From NCBI GenBank assembly GCA_029964075.1, contig CM057142.1, positions 38,008,392 to 38,072,391 of the forward strand: a stretch of 64,000 nucleotides of DNA. Direction: 5' to 3'. Numbering within the stretch: position 1 is the first letter of the stretch; each line of letters starts with the position of its first letter. The translations under genes were made by a program, and so were the position numbers. Shown piece after piece: positions 1-10,940 of the stretch. This DNA comes from Patiria pectinifera. Lineage: Eukaryota; Echinodermata; Asteroidea; Valvatida; Asterinidae. The notes beneath the pieces were generated by a model. The model searched no databases, had not been told where the DNA came from, and worked only from the letters and a program-made list of their open reading frames with translations.

Positions 1-1293
1 AAAATTGCTTTTTTTTTTCAACAGAGAGGATCACCCCCCCCCCAAAAGGATATTATCCGTATCAACCCCAAGACATGTTTGATCACTCATGCATTGGTTA
101 CCACACTTTTGTGCGTGTTTCTCTTGAAAAGTACATCCGAAAGAGTAGCCTGTGGTTATGCAAAATATTGGAGGCTCTTTGAACCGTGTTAAAAAGTTAT
201 AGGGCCAAGTTGAAAAGTTAAGGAACCTAGTTTACCTGAAGTTCGGTTTGTCCGATGACTTCGATGAGGTTGCCACCAACTCGTCATCGCTTTCTTCTGA
301 TGTGAATGAGGAGGAATGGTCATCAGAGGATATTTCTGAACCCCTATCCGCGAAAATTTCGTCGAGAATTTCAGAAGCGTCGGCCATGTCTGGTTTTCTG
401 GTTGTGGGTTATCGTCCAATCAGAGGCCGATGCCAAAATTGAGGGCGCTATTTACATTTCAGTTGCACGTGTAATTGCCGTGTGCCATTTGGAGCTTTTG
501 GGAACAACAGAGTATCGAATTTGTGGTACAAAGGGTCACATTGGTAAAGAGACTACATGCCACTTTGAGCACAGGTGGCACTCATGGGGCTGATAGGGTT
601 ATGTTGGCAGCCTTTGGTACAGAAGTGGCTGGAACACTGAGGCCGCTGCCTTAAATAACATCTTGACTTTGCTCATGAATATGCAAATTCGTATGAGCAT
701 ACAAACAAGAAAGGCCCGAAAACCCTTGAAGCAAGCAATACACGATTTGAAAATGAACACAAGGCCAAGGACGCATTTCAATGATTGCAGTTGAAAAGAA
801 AATCTCTCACCTATTACTAATGCCAACACAATGGAAAAAGAAATATTAGGCCTATTACTATATTATTAGTAAATATGCAAATTCAACTTACAAACACAGC
901 ATTGTACTTGTTTTGTGTTCAACAAGGTATGCAGAAAACATTGTACGTCTGGTGAAAACTTCTCATAAGTAACAGCAGCAGAGGTGGAAAATGAACAGTG
1001 ACGAAAGCAATGGCATTATGGAAAACACTAGTAACTTAGTAAGACACAAGATATAACGGTCGCAAAACAGAATCTCAAAAAGAACATTATCTTCAAACAA
1101 TGATCGTCTGAAAACAATTAATTGTTGTCCAGCCTGCATCTGCGCTTCGTCTGGCCTATTGTACTTTACATAATTATTAAGGACAACATAAACATTAAAG
1201 TAACATAAAATTTGGTAATTTAAGTTCATTGTTAGTATTTGGTAATTTAAGTTCATTGTTAGCATGAAATCAATCCAATTCAATATGGATGGG
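1..1293. other. Left flank with no supported gene
   Basis: No complete gene is visible. Short plus-strand frames around 248-593 and 649-800 look slightly protein-like (an acidic Ser/Glu-rich stretch, then a basic stretch) but are broken by stops and frame changes. They could be a decayed gene or transposon remnant. I cannot name a family. Confidence 0.3.
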
Positions 1294-1511
1294 CATGGGC
1301 GTCGCTAGAGAAGGGAGGGGGAGGCGTTTTGTCTATCTGCACAATTGTCCTGTCGGCAAAATCGTGTGAATAACGCACTTCCCATTCTCCCTTCCGTTTC
1401 TAACGGCGCCCCATAAGACAAATGCCAACCCCCCCGGCAACCAGGAATACATTCTTTGATCATCCCACCCCCCCCCACCACCACCTTCAGATTGGTCTAG
1501 CGACGTCCATG
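1294..1511. mobile_element. hAT-like MITE, CATGGGCGTCGC family
   Basis: The ends are inverted: CATGGGCGTCGCTAGAG on the left and CTAGCGACGTCCATG on the right, with C-rich and G-rich filler between. Two further copies (34217-34493 and 46768-47031) share these ends and have 8-bp target duplications. Here the flanking duplication is weak (TGGATGGG against TGGAATGT), so this copy is older or its flanks have decayed. Confidence 0.6.
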
Positions 1512-1521
1512 TGGAATGTAA

Positions 1522-2931
1522 CTACAGAATTGCCTTCATGATTATAGAAATGCCAACCATCAGAAGAGCTGCATAATCGACTCTCAGCCGATTGGAGCCG
1601 CCATCGGCGTTTTCCGTCAGCATGGCAATGATGCGCACAGGACCGCCACTCCCATCCCCAATTTTCATCGGCAGTGCATAGGCCGTTGCACCTGTGGTCG
1701 GCAACAAATCAACGTTGGCCACATTCTCCAAACCGAAGATGTTCTCCTTAAGCAGGACCTGGTGAACCTCGAAGCCCAGGCTCGGGCCGTAGTCTAGAGA
1801 AGCCGAGTCAATGCCAACGCCGCTGACTTGTGTGTTATCCACCAGCCAGGTTGCAGCAGCCTCGGAGATCCCTGGAAAATGCAGCAATGAATTGCCATCT
1901 GCGTCTAAGTAGTCATCCTCTCCCGCGTAACCATAATACGCCAGCCGGTTGGTCCAATGCGCTCCGTAGCCGGTATAGACGAAGAGCAAAGCACCGTCGG
2001 GGATTGGTCCGTTGGCAGACACCCAGTCGGTCAGATCAGCTGGTGACAGCTGGTAGTCGGCGTTTTCCGCAGCCTTGGCTGACACGTCCACCCTCACAGC
2101 GGGACCAACGAGGTTCCTGGGAGGGATTTGGTCAACTCGCCATTTGCCCTTTGCCGCGTGCGATGGGGCGTCCATATGTGTACCAAAGTGCTCTGCAGTG
2201 GAAAATTTGTTCATTTCCAACCTGTTCAAAACAAAGTAAACTTTTCTTGAAAGGCTAACAACACAAGAAAACTGAAAGTACATACAATACACTGCAGGTC
2301 CATAACTAACTGCCTCTGTTCTCTTTTTACCATCATTTTGAAATAGTTCGGTTTTGCTTATTATTTTCCTTTCCATTCGTGGGGAAAAACAAGGTATGAG
2401 CTCCTTTTGATTTAGAGCATTGTTTGACTTGTGACTGATTCTATTTCTACATCATTTTGACGCAATGCAAAAACAGGGCAAAATACAGAATATCACAAGG
2501 AAAAATACAGGCTATCGGCCATAATCACGCTACATTGCTAGTAACTCGTTCTCATTTGCTTAGCACATTTCGGTAAGCGACGTTTTATGAAGAGTAAAGC
2601 TCGATGGAATTGAGCACCGGTGTTAATTAACCACGATTTGTCATCTCTTGTTGAAGACTGGACTGAAAGATGCCACTCGGTCCAGTCCAGTATTACCTTA
2701 GATGTAGAAGATAGTATCTCACCAAGGTAGGGAAGGCGTTGGTCCTCTCTGGAGGATTGTCAAATCGAACGCTGGAGATCCTGCCCAACGTTGGGTAGTG
2801 ACATTGTCGTACTTGTATGTCATGTCGAGGACTTCACCCTTCTTAAGTGCCGTTGCCAGTCCGGCAGCAAGCACTAACCCTAGCAGGGTAAAATGTGGCC
2901 ATTTGACGTGCTTCGGAAGATGTGTAGCCAT
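1522..2931 (-). CDS. Cyclase copy A: secreted cyclase / kynurenine formamidase-like hydrolase
   Basis: Two exons: exon 1 2931-2723, exon 2 2221-1522. The donor reads CCTTG|GTGAG and the acceptor CAG|G. The split codon restores Trp. The predicted protein is 302 aa. Residues about 12-28 are a hydrophobic signal peptide ending in ATALKKGEVLDM. Exon 2 carries the metal-binding motif HFGTHMDAPSH, then a TGYG segment, a VHQVLLKENIFGLENVANVD segment and an ALPMKIGDGSGGPVRIIA segment, all typical of the cyclase superfamily. This superfamily is metal-dependent and hydrolyses amide or lactam bonds; the substrate here is unknown. The C-terminus is a short hydrophobic tail with a Lys near the end, so GPI anchoring is less certain than in the other copies. 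This is the most divergent of the six paralogues: its N-terminus is longer and the WEEVHGKIPDD stretch of the others is replaced. Confidence 0.85.
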
Positions 2932-3493
2932 CGTATTCTGTTCTCAGTTCTCTGTCAAATAAAATGTAAAAGTTTTTAAAATCAAGATTTATAGCGATTT
3001 GTGATAAAAATCACGTTACTAACAGTACTTCACATATTTTGCCTCCATTTACAAACTTTTCATAATGATCTTTCCGAATTTTTGCAAACAATTTGATTTA
3101 TTTTGTTAGCTTTTTTTGAACATTTAAATTTGGTGGAGGACAGACCGACTGACCGACCGACCGACCACAATTAGTGACATCAGCTCCTGCCAGAGCTTAA
3201 AAACGGTGGACTCTGGACGAAAGGGCTGCCACAATTTCTTGTCACCGCACGAAATTTATCGACCGCTTATTATAAATATATATAAGTTGACATGACCTTT
3301 TAGCCCTTGAACGTGAATTATTATCAGCAATGTCAGGTTGTTGTTTTGTTACTGACGCAGACAGCCAAAGGTTGAGGATGTGCTGATAAGATGGATAGCA
3401 GAGTTCACTCCTCGGGTAGCACAGTTCATACCAAAGTACAAGGCTTGACGGTCTCGGCATCTCGTTTTTAGTAGGTACGGGTCATAGTGCCAA
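2932..3493. other. Upstream region of copy A
   Basis: No gene is seen. It is AT-rich with a short GACC/GACT tandem stretch at about 3142-3168. The copy A promoter should lie just above 2931, but no clear TATA box is visible. Confidence 0.4.
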
Positions 3494-3809
3494 CAAGGGC
3501 GGATGCAGAACACAATTTCTTGGGGGCCAAAAAAAAGAGGTTGGTCCCCCAAAAGTGGGTCCAACAAATTACGGTGTGGTGTTCGGGGCCAGGTTTTTTT
3601 TTGGATTCTAGAGGCTCTGTGGTGCGATCTGAGGCAATTTCTGACCACTTTAACCATTATCTTTTTGGAAAAGATGATGGTGTACGCAGTGCCTGTCTTT
3701 ATTGCGACGTCACTTTAAACAAATTGGGTTCGTTTCGGGGCGGGGGGAGGGGGTGGGGGCACGGCCCCCTTGGGCCCCCCTTGCGCCCCCCGGATCCACC
3801 CGGCCCTTG
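3494..3809. mobile_element. hAT-like MITE, CAAGGGCGGATCCAG family
   Basis: The element starts CAAGGGCGGATGCAGAACAC and ends CGGCCCTTG. It is flanked by AGTGCCAA (3486-3493) and GGTGCCAA (3810-3817), a 7 of 8 target duplication. The interior shares the conserved stretch around GATTCTAGAGGCTCTGTGGTGCGATCTGAGGC with copies at 13103, 42459, 51397 and 58798. Confidence 0.8.
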
Positions 3810-4669
3810 GGTGCCAATTAAAGTCTATAGTAGTGTCTGTTTTCTGTTATGGGTTTCTCTATTGAAAATTTGCCTGTATATTGCGTGTGTATAGTCGAGG
3901 AAGTCGGTTTGGTCGACTACATTTCATCAATTCGGGATCGGAGGTACAGTTTTTGGAAATCATTCTATTGGCTTATCTGACACTGAAAAAATAATTTTTT
4001 TTAAAGTGTTAATCTAAAAGTATTCGTCATCATGGGCACACATTTAGCACAGAGCGAATACACACGTCTTTAGGACCAACATAAGAGTGATGAGTTTAAC
4101 AAGTGCCTATTATGTTGACACTACATTGGGTCTTTTCAGAACCGGTTTGGGGAGGCGAATCATATACCCCTCCCAAAATCGTACTCGCGATATATGATTT
4201 GGTCGATTTTCCTAAAATTTGGTGGGAACACCAGATCTGCTTGAACATGACTTTGGCACTGGCTTTCCTCAACTTTCCCGCATAAATTGGGGGCCAGATC
4301 AAACAAATAATAGACTACGGATGGAAACAAAGGTTACTACAATTGATTTTTGGGGGCAGAAGTTATGAAAATGTAAAGGCCAATGGCCACCATCGAACAA
4401 TGAATTGGTTTTGGTAACATTTTGAACCCAATAAAAAGTTAAGAAAGTTCAATTTAATGTAATCCCTATCGGCCGAAGCGTTCTGGAACTTTAACAAGGT
4501 CTCGGCTAGGGTAACGGCCAGCTAGCTACACTTACCAATAGTCTCCACTCCAGTTGGACGAACTTCTGTGCACAACCAGAGACACAATAATTGCGGCATG
4601 TCTTGCATGGTCTTTTATATCTTCGGATATTTTTTTTTTTTTTTGCTAGGAGTGCCCTTTGTACCAATA
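3810..4669. other. Intergenic, no gene seen
   Basis: AT-rich non-coding sequence. Short open frames at 4096-4302 on both strands overlap each other and show no family features. Confidence 0.4.
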
Positions 4670-4677
4670 CTCGTGAC

Positions 4678-5169
4678 CACAGTGACCGTTTTAGCCGATT
4701 TTCGGCTAACTTTGATTTTTTGTTAAAAAACGAGTTTGACAGAAAATTTGACAGAATGGACTTTTTGGCAGATTTCTGGCAGAATTCTACAAAAAATGGT
4801 TATTTGACAGAAAAACATAGTAAATTAAAAAAAAAAAGGTCCATTTGTTTAAAAAACTTTCGATCTTTTAAAACAAACCCGTACATAAATGGGACAGGTT
4901 GGTTTACTGGGATCCGGACTTTGTCGTGGCGCAAATTAACCGCGTTTTGCCTTAAATTTTCGCACTTTCATTACATCTTTATGTGACGATAGATTGTTTA
5001 CAATGTCATTTGAACCTTATTTAAGGCAACTCTACAACATCTGCATGTGATTTTAAGTGTTTACAGTGTATTTCGAGTAATTCTGGGGAATTCGGCAAAT
5101 TTTTGATAAATCTGACAGATTTTTGAAGTGCATTTAGCAGAATTTAGCCATGACCTTACGGTCACCCTG
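4678..5169. mobile_element. hAT-like non-autonomous element, 492 bp
   Basis: The ends are imperfect inverted repeats, CACAGTGACCGT on the left and ACGGTCACCCTG on the right. They are flanked by a perfect 8-bp target duplication CTCGTGAC at 4670-4677 and 5170-5177. The interior is AT-rich and repeats a TTTGACAGA/TTCTGGCAGA-like motif. No transposase is encoded. Confidence 0.8.
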
Positions 5170-5177
5170 CTCGTGAC

Positions 5178-5516
5178 CGGATAAAATTAGTCAGTGTTTT
5201 TTTGTTGTTGTTGGATGTTTTCTTCTTGCTTTGATATACATTCTAAATGAGTGCCAGCCAGGGATGGTACCAATTGTCGTCATTTTAGCAAACAAGATAA
5301 GGAATCTCGGCTGCGAACTAATAATCGGCTAGCACGCACTTTTCCCCCTGCAACCTAGTACCGTCATTGACCTGAACGAGCATGTGTAAATCACGTGAGA
5401 GAAGTAATATTAGATTATGAGTGTTCATAAGATGGAATTTGCGTCGGGGTGATGTAAATCAGTAACAGGTTTTTCCCTTCACCGACGTGTCAGTGTGTTA
5501 CCTCTCGAGTGAAAAT
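5178..5516. other. Intergenic, no gene seen
   Basis: Non-coding sequence between the hAT-like element and the tRNA-like head. The part next to the tRNA-like box is probably the SINE body. Confidence 0.35.
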
Positions 5517-5592
5517 CGCTCGACTTGGACTCGAACCCACGACATCCTGCTTTCTAGTGTAGACGTCTTACCACTCGACCACCGAGCTAATG
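5517..5592 (-). repeat. tRNA-like sequence, probable SINE head
   Basis: On the minus strand a tRNA-like fold can be drawn: acceptor arms GCTCGGT and GTCGAGC, an A-box-like TGGTCGAGTGGTAAGACG and a B box GGGTTCGAGTCC, with a Ser-like ACTAGAAA anticodon loop. The anticodon stem is poor and the variable arm is short. A tRNA-derived SINE or a tRNA pseudogene fits better than a working tRNA gene. Confidence 0.45.
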
Positions 5593-7485
5593 GGATCGGT
5601 TGGCTGGTTCGAATCTGATGTACATGCAGAATTCGCAGGTTATCGCAACTTTCACTCGGGAGTTAACAGTCATACTTGAGCATACAGTGTGTTAACACGT
5701 CGAAGAATGGCAACACCTAATACAGATTTAGAGTAGTTTTGAGAAAATTGTCCAGCGACTTTGTGGCACAATAGGTAAGGTGAGTGGTTTTGGGCCTCGT
5801 GTACGCTTTTGTTCGTACTCATATTTAGAGCTATTCTATATTTGTTTATAATGTTTTCTTTTTTGAACTCCCTAGTCCCAAGTACCAAGTTGAAAGATTA
5901 TTTTGACAAACGGCGCATGCGCGCCATGGTTAGTGACGACAATTGGTTGCAGCAAAACATAACCGTACAGTTCGTTGAACTGTGTTCGTTGAACTGTTGA
6001 ACTGAAATTATAAGTTACTCATCAATCAATAATATTGTTCATGATTACACACAGGTGCTGTGAAAAAATGGGACCGTGTTCGTTGATAAAATTTATCAAA
6101 AATTAGAACAGATCAGTTGTGACTAAAGAAAGATTCTGGTAACCTATATCTTTACGAACACACAGAGCCCTATATCTTTACGCCCACTGCAAGTAATTAC
6201 GCATACTGCAATTAATTATTTATTGAAAGCATATATACAAGACACAGCATGCGTGTTTTCTTAAAGGAAACATGCAGTGGAAATTCAGCTCATCTTTTGT
6301 TCATGCACATTACCACGTGTTGCAACAATGCATACAATATCTTAATACTTGTTTTCATTGGAAGTGACAAGAAATGGTAGGTTTTTTTTTTTCAATTATA
6401 AGTAAATCCTGTCATCAATACATGTAAGAGGGCGCTATTTTGCTTTTGTCACACAAGCGTACTCCTTGTCAAAAGTGCATATGAACCGTACAAAAATTAG
6501 TCCTTCAAATCCCACCGAAAAAGTTTGAAGAAATATTGGCCACTGCTATTGTCCAAACAAGCTGTTTAACATGATAAACAAGCAAAAAGTGGAACGTACT
6601 CCAAGAAAATGAAGAAAGTTGGAAATATATTTGTACACAAAGCTATGGAGACACTATAAGACACTAAATATGGAAACTTAATGAGCATAAAAACTAAAAT
6701 GTTGAAGTTTCTCCCTTTTACTGCTACAAAGGGGTAGAAAGCCATAGTTACATGGCAAGAAAGCTGTTTTAAATGTATTTAAGTAAATCCTATTACATGT
6801 TCCCTGTAAACAATTAAGGATCAGCACCTTACTTGAAAAATTCCACTCTACTTCTTCTCGCAAAGTCTTAGAGAATCTGGTCAATATGAAGACTATAGGC
6901 GTTCAGTCCTTAGTTTGTCGGCTTAGTTTGGCCAAAAGTCGCCCTCGGATGATTTGTTTCGACATTTTTAGTTCGGTGATTGACCTCTCATGGCAACAAT
7001 TTATTTTTGTCCAGTTGTGGTTAGCCCATGTATGAGGAAACCACAGGCCCTGAGCCCTTGCGTTAATTCGCTGGTGTATGGAGGCAACAAAAGGACATGG
7101 AATTCGAGAACTAATTAGATGCAATGTTTTATTCAAAAGCACGGACATACACAAGCAATTTTTAAAAACACCGAATATCAATCATACACCATTAACAATA
7201 ATTGTAAAAATCATGAACGCTTAAGACAGAATTGAAATTGTAAATAGAATTGCTTCTCGTCAAGCCATTTTGAAAACTGTGTTGTTATTGGCTATTTGTT
7301 TTATTATAAAACAGAATCACTTTAGTATGTGCTTTACCCATAGTTTAGCTTTTCTCTGAAATCCGTAGTTTTAAAATGAAGAACAAATACTACATGTTGG
7401 CTCCCTAGAGATGAGAAACATGCAAATTCATATCAAATAACACGGTATGTAAAGTTATGTGCAGAAATAAAACAGTCATTCATTA
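5593..7485. other. Intergenic, no gene seen
   Basis: About 1.9 kb of AT-rich sequence with no supported coding frame on either strand. The short open frames at 5670-6000 and 6678-7181 show no family motifs. Confidence 0.4.
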
Positions 7486-7845
7486 GGCCAAAAAAAATCT
7501 CCGGTTTCTGGTATGGAGCTTGCCCAAAAAGTGGTGCGGCGACGCGGCCTTTTTTTTTTTTACCTGACTTTTTTGCTTGAAATATCGGCTGATGACTGCA
7601 AATGGTGCCCGACTAAACTTAGTGCAAATATATGGGAGTCCAGAGAGGCCACATAAAGCTTATTCTCGATCATAACCCCATCTAAAAACACGTTAAAATT
7701 GTGCAGCAGCAGGATTCCAGTCAAACCAGTGAGTTTGGCGGTTTTGAGACATCATCTTTCATTAAAAAAAACTTTTTCATTTTGCCGACGCGCATGGCTA
7801 CGGCGACGCGCGCGCATACCAGAAACCGGAGACTTTTTTTGGGCC
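7486..7845. mobile_element. Harbinger-like MITE, GGCCAAAAA family
   Basis: The 360-bp element starts GGCCAAAAAAAATCTCCGG and ends with its inverse, CCGGAGACTTTTTTTGGGCC. It is flanked by TTA on both sides (7483-7485, 7846-7848), the 3-bp target typical of PIF/Harbinger elements. Subterminal inverted stretches include TTTCTGGTATG and CATACCAGAAA. Full copies also lie at 35868 and 50448. Confidence 0.85.
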
Positions 7846-8439
7846 TTATTGATTCCGGGACAATAGATACTTTTTGATACTTTATTTGTATGTAAAAAAA
7901 ACACCTGTTGGTTGTAGCCTGTTTATAATCAAAGCAAAAACAAAGTGCGAACAAGAGAAACAAAGAAACAGCATAAGTCGACCCAATGGAAAGCATTTTT
8001 TTTTTTAAAGTTCAAGAGATGATGATTGACCAAGCTTCGTAAGCGTGCATAGTACAGGGTTAGTCAAAAAAAGCGGAATCCAAACCACAAAAATTATATT
8101 TATATTTCATATTTAAAATAATATGTAGCACCAAAAATAAAAATGACTGGAAAGCAGATTTCATAAGCTACTTTTGGATGAACAAAATATTGAAATTGCT
8201 CAATTCGTTCAAAGAACACCTGTTTTCCAAAAAAAACCCACCAATTTATTGTGTATTCTTACTGTTTGGAACAACAAGAAAATGACACAGAATACTTGTT
8301 TCAACAACTGTCAACAACAGTATAGTGCTCAGTATCTTTATTAACAACCCTGGTTTTAGGCAAACAATATGATTAAAAAGAAGGGCATTTGAAAGGACTT
8401 TATTGAATATTTTTAACTTTTAAACTGAGGTTTTCTCTA

Positions 8440-8750
8440 AATATTTAGAGATATCACTCAATAATTGAAGATTTCTCACAATCGTTTGTAAGACGAATTA
8501 TTTTGATAAATATGTGACATAAGGAAGATCTTTTATTGTCAATGATTTAAAGTATAAATAATTTAAAGATATCTCTAATTCATTTAGAGATATCTCGAAA
8601 TGTTTTAAAGATATCTTTAAATCATTTAAAGATATCTCTAAATCATTCAGAGATATCTCTGAATTGTGGGTTAAATAATCAGACACCTACTTCGTGCATT
8701 CCAAGATTTAAAGATATCTTTAAATATTTAGAGATATCTCTAAATCGGTT
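8440..8750. repeat. Array of GATATC-centred palindromes, left block
   Basis: Short units built around AAAGATATCTTTAAAT and TTAGAGATATCTCTAAAT recur at close spacing. Most units are themselves palindromic. The minus strand reads as a repeated ISLNDLE-type peptide, which is an artefact of the repeat. A second block lies at 8980-9088. Confidence 0.8.
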
Positions 8751-8979
8751 ACGGCTCCGTTGAACCACTGTTTGCACGCTGAAGTCAATCATGTTGCCAT
8801 GACAATGCATGAAGAAATCGCCGGTGTTGCCTGTCAAGTATTGCATTTGAAGTGAATAGTGTTGCCATTTTTTAATATCATAAGTCATCATCGAGGTCGT
8901 CAATAAAATAATTGTATTTACAAAAGCCAATGAAACCAACATTTTAACAATAGGTCAATGCTGCGCAAATTAAAACACG

Positions 8980-9088
8980 ATTTAGAGATATCTGTAAATG
9001 ATATATCTCTAAAAGATTTAGAGATATCTTTAAATGATTAAAAGATATCTCTTAATCTTTTAGAGATATCTTTAAATCATGATATCAT
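8980..9088. repeat. Array of GATATC-centred palindromes, right block
   Basis: This continues the motif of the left block (AGAGATATCTTTAAAT) after a 230-bp non-repetitive spacer. The two blocks may be the ends of one element or one array split by an insertion. Confidence 0.75.
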
Positions 9089-9227
9089 TTAATACATTAC
9101 AGACATCGTCGATAGCACTAAATTGTTTTAAAGACTTTGCTAAATGCTATATAAATGTTACTTTGACTCGCCATAATTATGATTGAGAGGTTTTAGGTCA
9201 ATATTTGAATGTTCAGAGTGAGCAGCG

Positions 9228-9290
9228 TGACGATAACCATGACGACGGTGATGACGATGATGGCGATGATGATAAAGATGATACTGTAAG
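9228..9290. repeat. GAT/GAC trinucleotide microsatellite
   Basis: Imperfect (GAT)n/(GAC)n run. It has no coding context. Confidence 0.7.
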
Positions 9291-9489
9291 TTTAATCATG
9301 AGTAAAATATTCAATCAAAAGTGGCCATATAAACCATGATCCAAACTTAGCTCTATAGACTTCGGGTAAAACTTATTCAAATAAATAATTGCAATAATGA
9401 TAATAACTATACCGTTCTCCTTTCATTCCTTAAGCAGCTTTTCATCCGATCCTTCACGATCGACCCACAAAAAAAAGGAACATTAAAAA

Positions 9490-10687
9490 TTACACAAGTC
9501 TGAAAGCCTGATTTTTTTTATAAAATGATAAAGAGAAGTGAATATTTACATAGATTAGACCAGCGAGCAAATAACCCCAAATGGTATATGCAGTAGAACG
9601 CATCGCTGCGCCTAAGGCATTTTCATCCAACATTGCGACGATGCGTACGGGTGCTCCACTTCCATCTACAATTTTCATAGGGAGTGCATACACCTTAGCC
9701 CCTGTGTTTGGCAGTTTGTCCAGGTTGGCCACGTTCTCGATTCCGTAAATGTCGGCTTCCATTAAGACCCGGTGGGTCATGTACTCTTCATTCTGTCCGC
9801 AGTCCAGGTTATACGTATCAATCCCAAGACCAACTATCTTACGATTTTGCACCAACCACGTGGCTGCTTCTGGTGCAACTCCCGGAGAGTGAACCAATGA
9901 CTCCCTTTGCGCATCCAGAGTGGTGTCGTTACGCGTCGTTCCTTGGTAGGCAAACCGATCCGGGTAGAAAGCACCCCACCCAGTGTAGACGAAGAGCAAA
10001 CAGTCGTCTGGGATCTTGCCGTGGACCTCCTCCCAATCTTGCAGATCCTGCGCTGTCAGTGCATAATCTCTGTCCATTTTAGCTTTCTCTGAGATGTCAA
10101 CTCGGACGGCCGCGCATATTAACCTGCCGAGGGGTATGTCATCAACGCGCATGCGGCCTTTTGCAAAGTGTGCCGGGGCATCGATGTGGGTCCCAGTATG
10201 TTCCCGCAAAGATATGTAGTTATATTCAAACCTGTAAGAATGAAGAGAATGAGTCAATTAATATGTCAAAGGGAGACCCCGAATCTTTCCCATACACAGC
10301 CACAGGTTGCCCTACTGAAAAGGTCAAGGGCAGGTTATGACGGGGCCCTGGAACGTTCTGCACAGGATTGGAATTGTACCATATTATTTTAGAATCAAAA
10401 CAGAAGCTATGCCGCGTCTGCATGCATGCCTCTCATGGTACTAGCGTCGGGCGCCACATGTACATGCGCCATCACTTGAACATGTTGAGGATCAGTATAT
10501 GTTACTTACCATGGAAAATCGTAGTTAAACCCCGTTCTAAGACGGTAAAATTGAAGAACCCTGCGTTTGGGTAGGCCAGAGTGTTTTCGTCATAACCGTA
10601 TGACATGTCTAGAAGTTCTCCCTTCTCGAGGGTCAGAACAGAGTTTAACCCACACACTAGGACGAGCACGGATAACCTACTAGCCAT
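9490..10687 (-). pseudogene. Cyclase copy B: frameshifted secreted cyclase-like gene
   Basis: Exon 1 is 10687-10510 and exon 2 is 10231-9490. Exon 2 is intact, with metal motif HTGTHIDAPAH and the VYTGWGAFYPD and HRVLMEADIYGIENVANLD segments. Exon 1 is 178 nt, while C, D, E and F have 179. Against copy C one base is missing between 10522 and 10523 (ATCGTAGTT against ATCGTCAGTT). Joining the exons at the conserved sites therefore reads exon 2 out of frame and stops early. The C-terminus also differs: it runs past the hydrophobic tail into a basic end (FYKKNQAFRLV), so it does not look GPI-anchored. A sequencing error or a shifted donor could rescue it. As written it is a pseudogene or a recent null allele. 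Confidence 0.75.
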
Positions 10688-10940
10688 TTTCGAGGTTTCA
10701 GAACTGCTCTGAGTCAGTACGAGACCAATTGTAGTACCTGCATCAGTTAATTACTTTACATTTACCATCACTGAGACCTAGTACGTGGGACAGCTTTAAT
10801 GGAATGGGCTGGTCGATTTCTTCCGAGCAGCAGCAAGCGCGATGACGTACTGCAATGTATCCATGACGACCTTATAGCGACAGGGCAAGGTTAAGGTTAC
10901 GGGGGCCCTAGGAGCGGCTTAAAGAATGTGGGAGTCCTCA
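10688..10940 (-). promoter_or_regulatory. Conserved 5' flank of copy B
   Basis: This aligns closely with the 5' flank of copy C (15375-15612) and includes the shared block GCGCGATGACGTACTGCAAT, which holds a CRE-like TGACGTA. Conservation may simply reflect recent duplication. No TATA box is clear. Confidence 0.4.

Noticed and set aside
248-593. Acidic frame near the left edge as a gene start
   Set aside because: Overlapping frames, early stops and no recognisable domain. Left as an unresolved remnant.
1830-2258. Long open frame on the plus strand opposite cyclase A exon 2
   Set aside because: It is a shadow of the conserved minus-strand exon. Similar antisense frames lie over copies B to F and carry no family motifs.
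5517-5592. Functional tRNA-Ser gene
   Set aside because: The acceptor and T arms can pair, but the anticodon stem is poor and the long variable arm expected of tRNA-Ser is absent.
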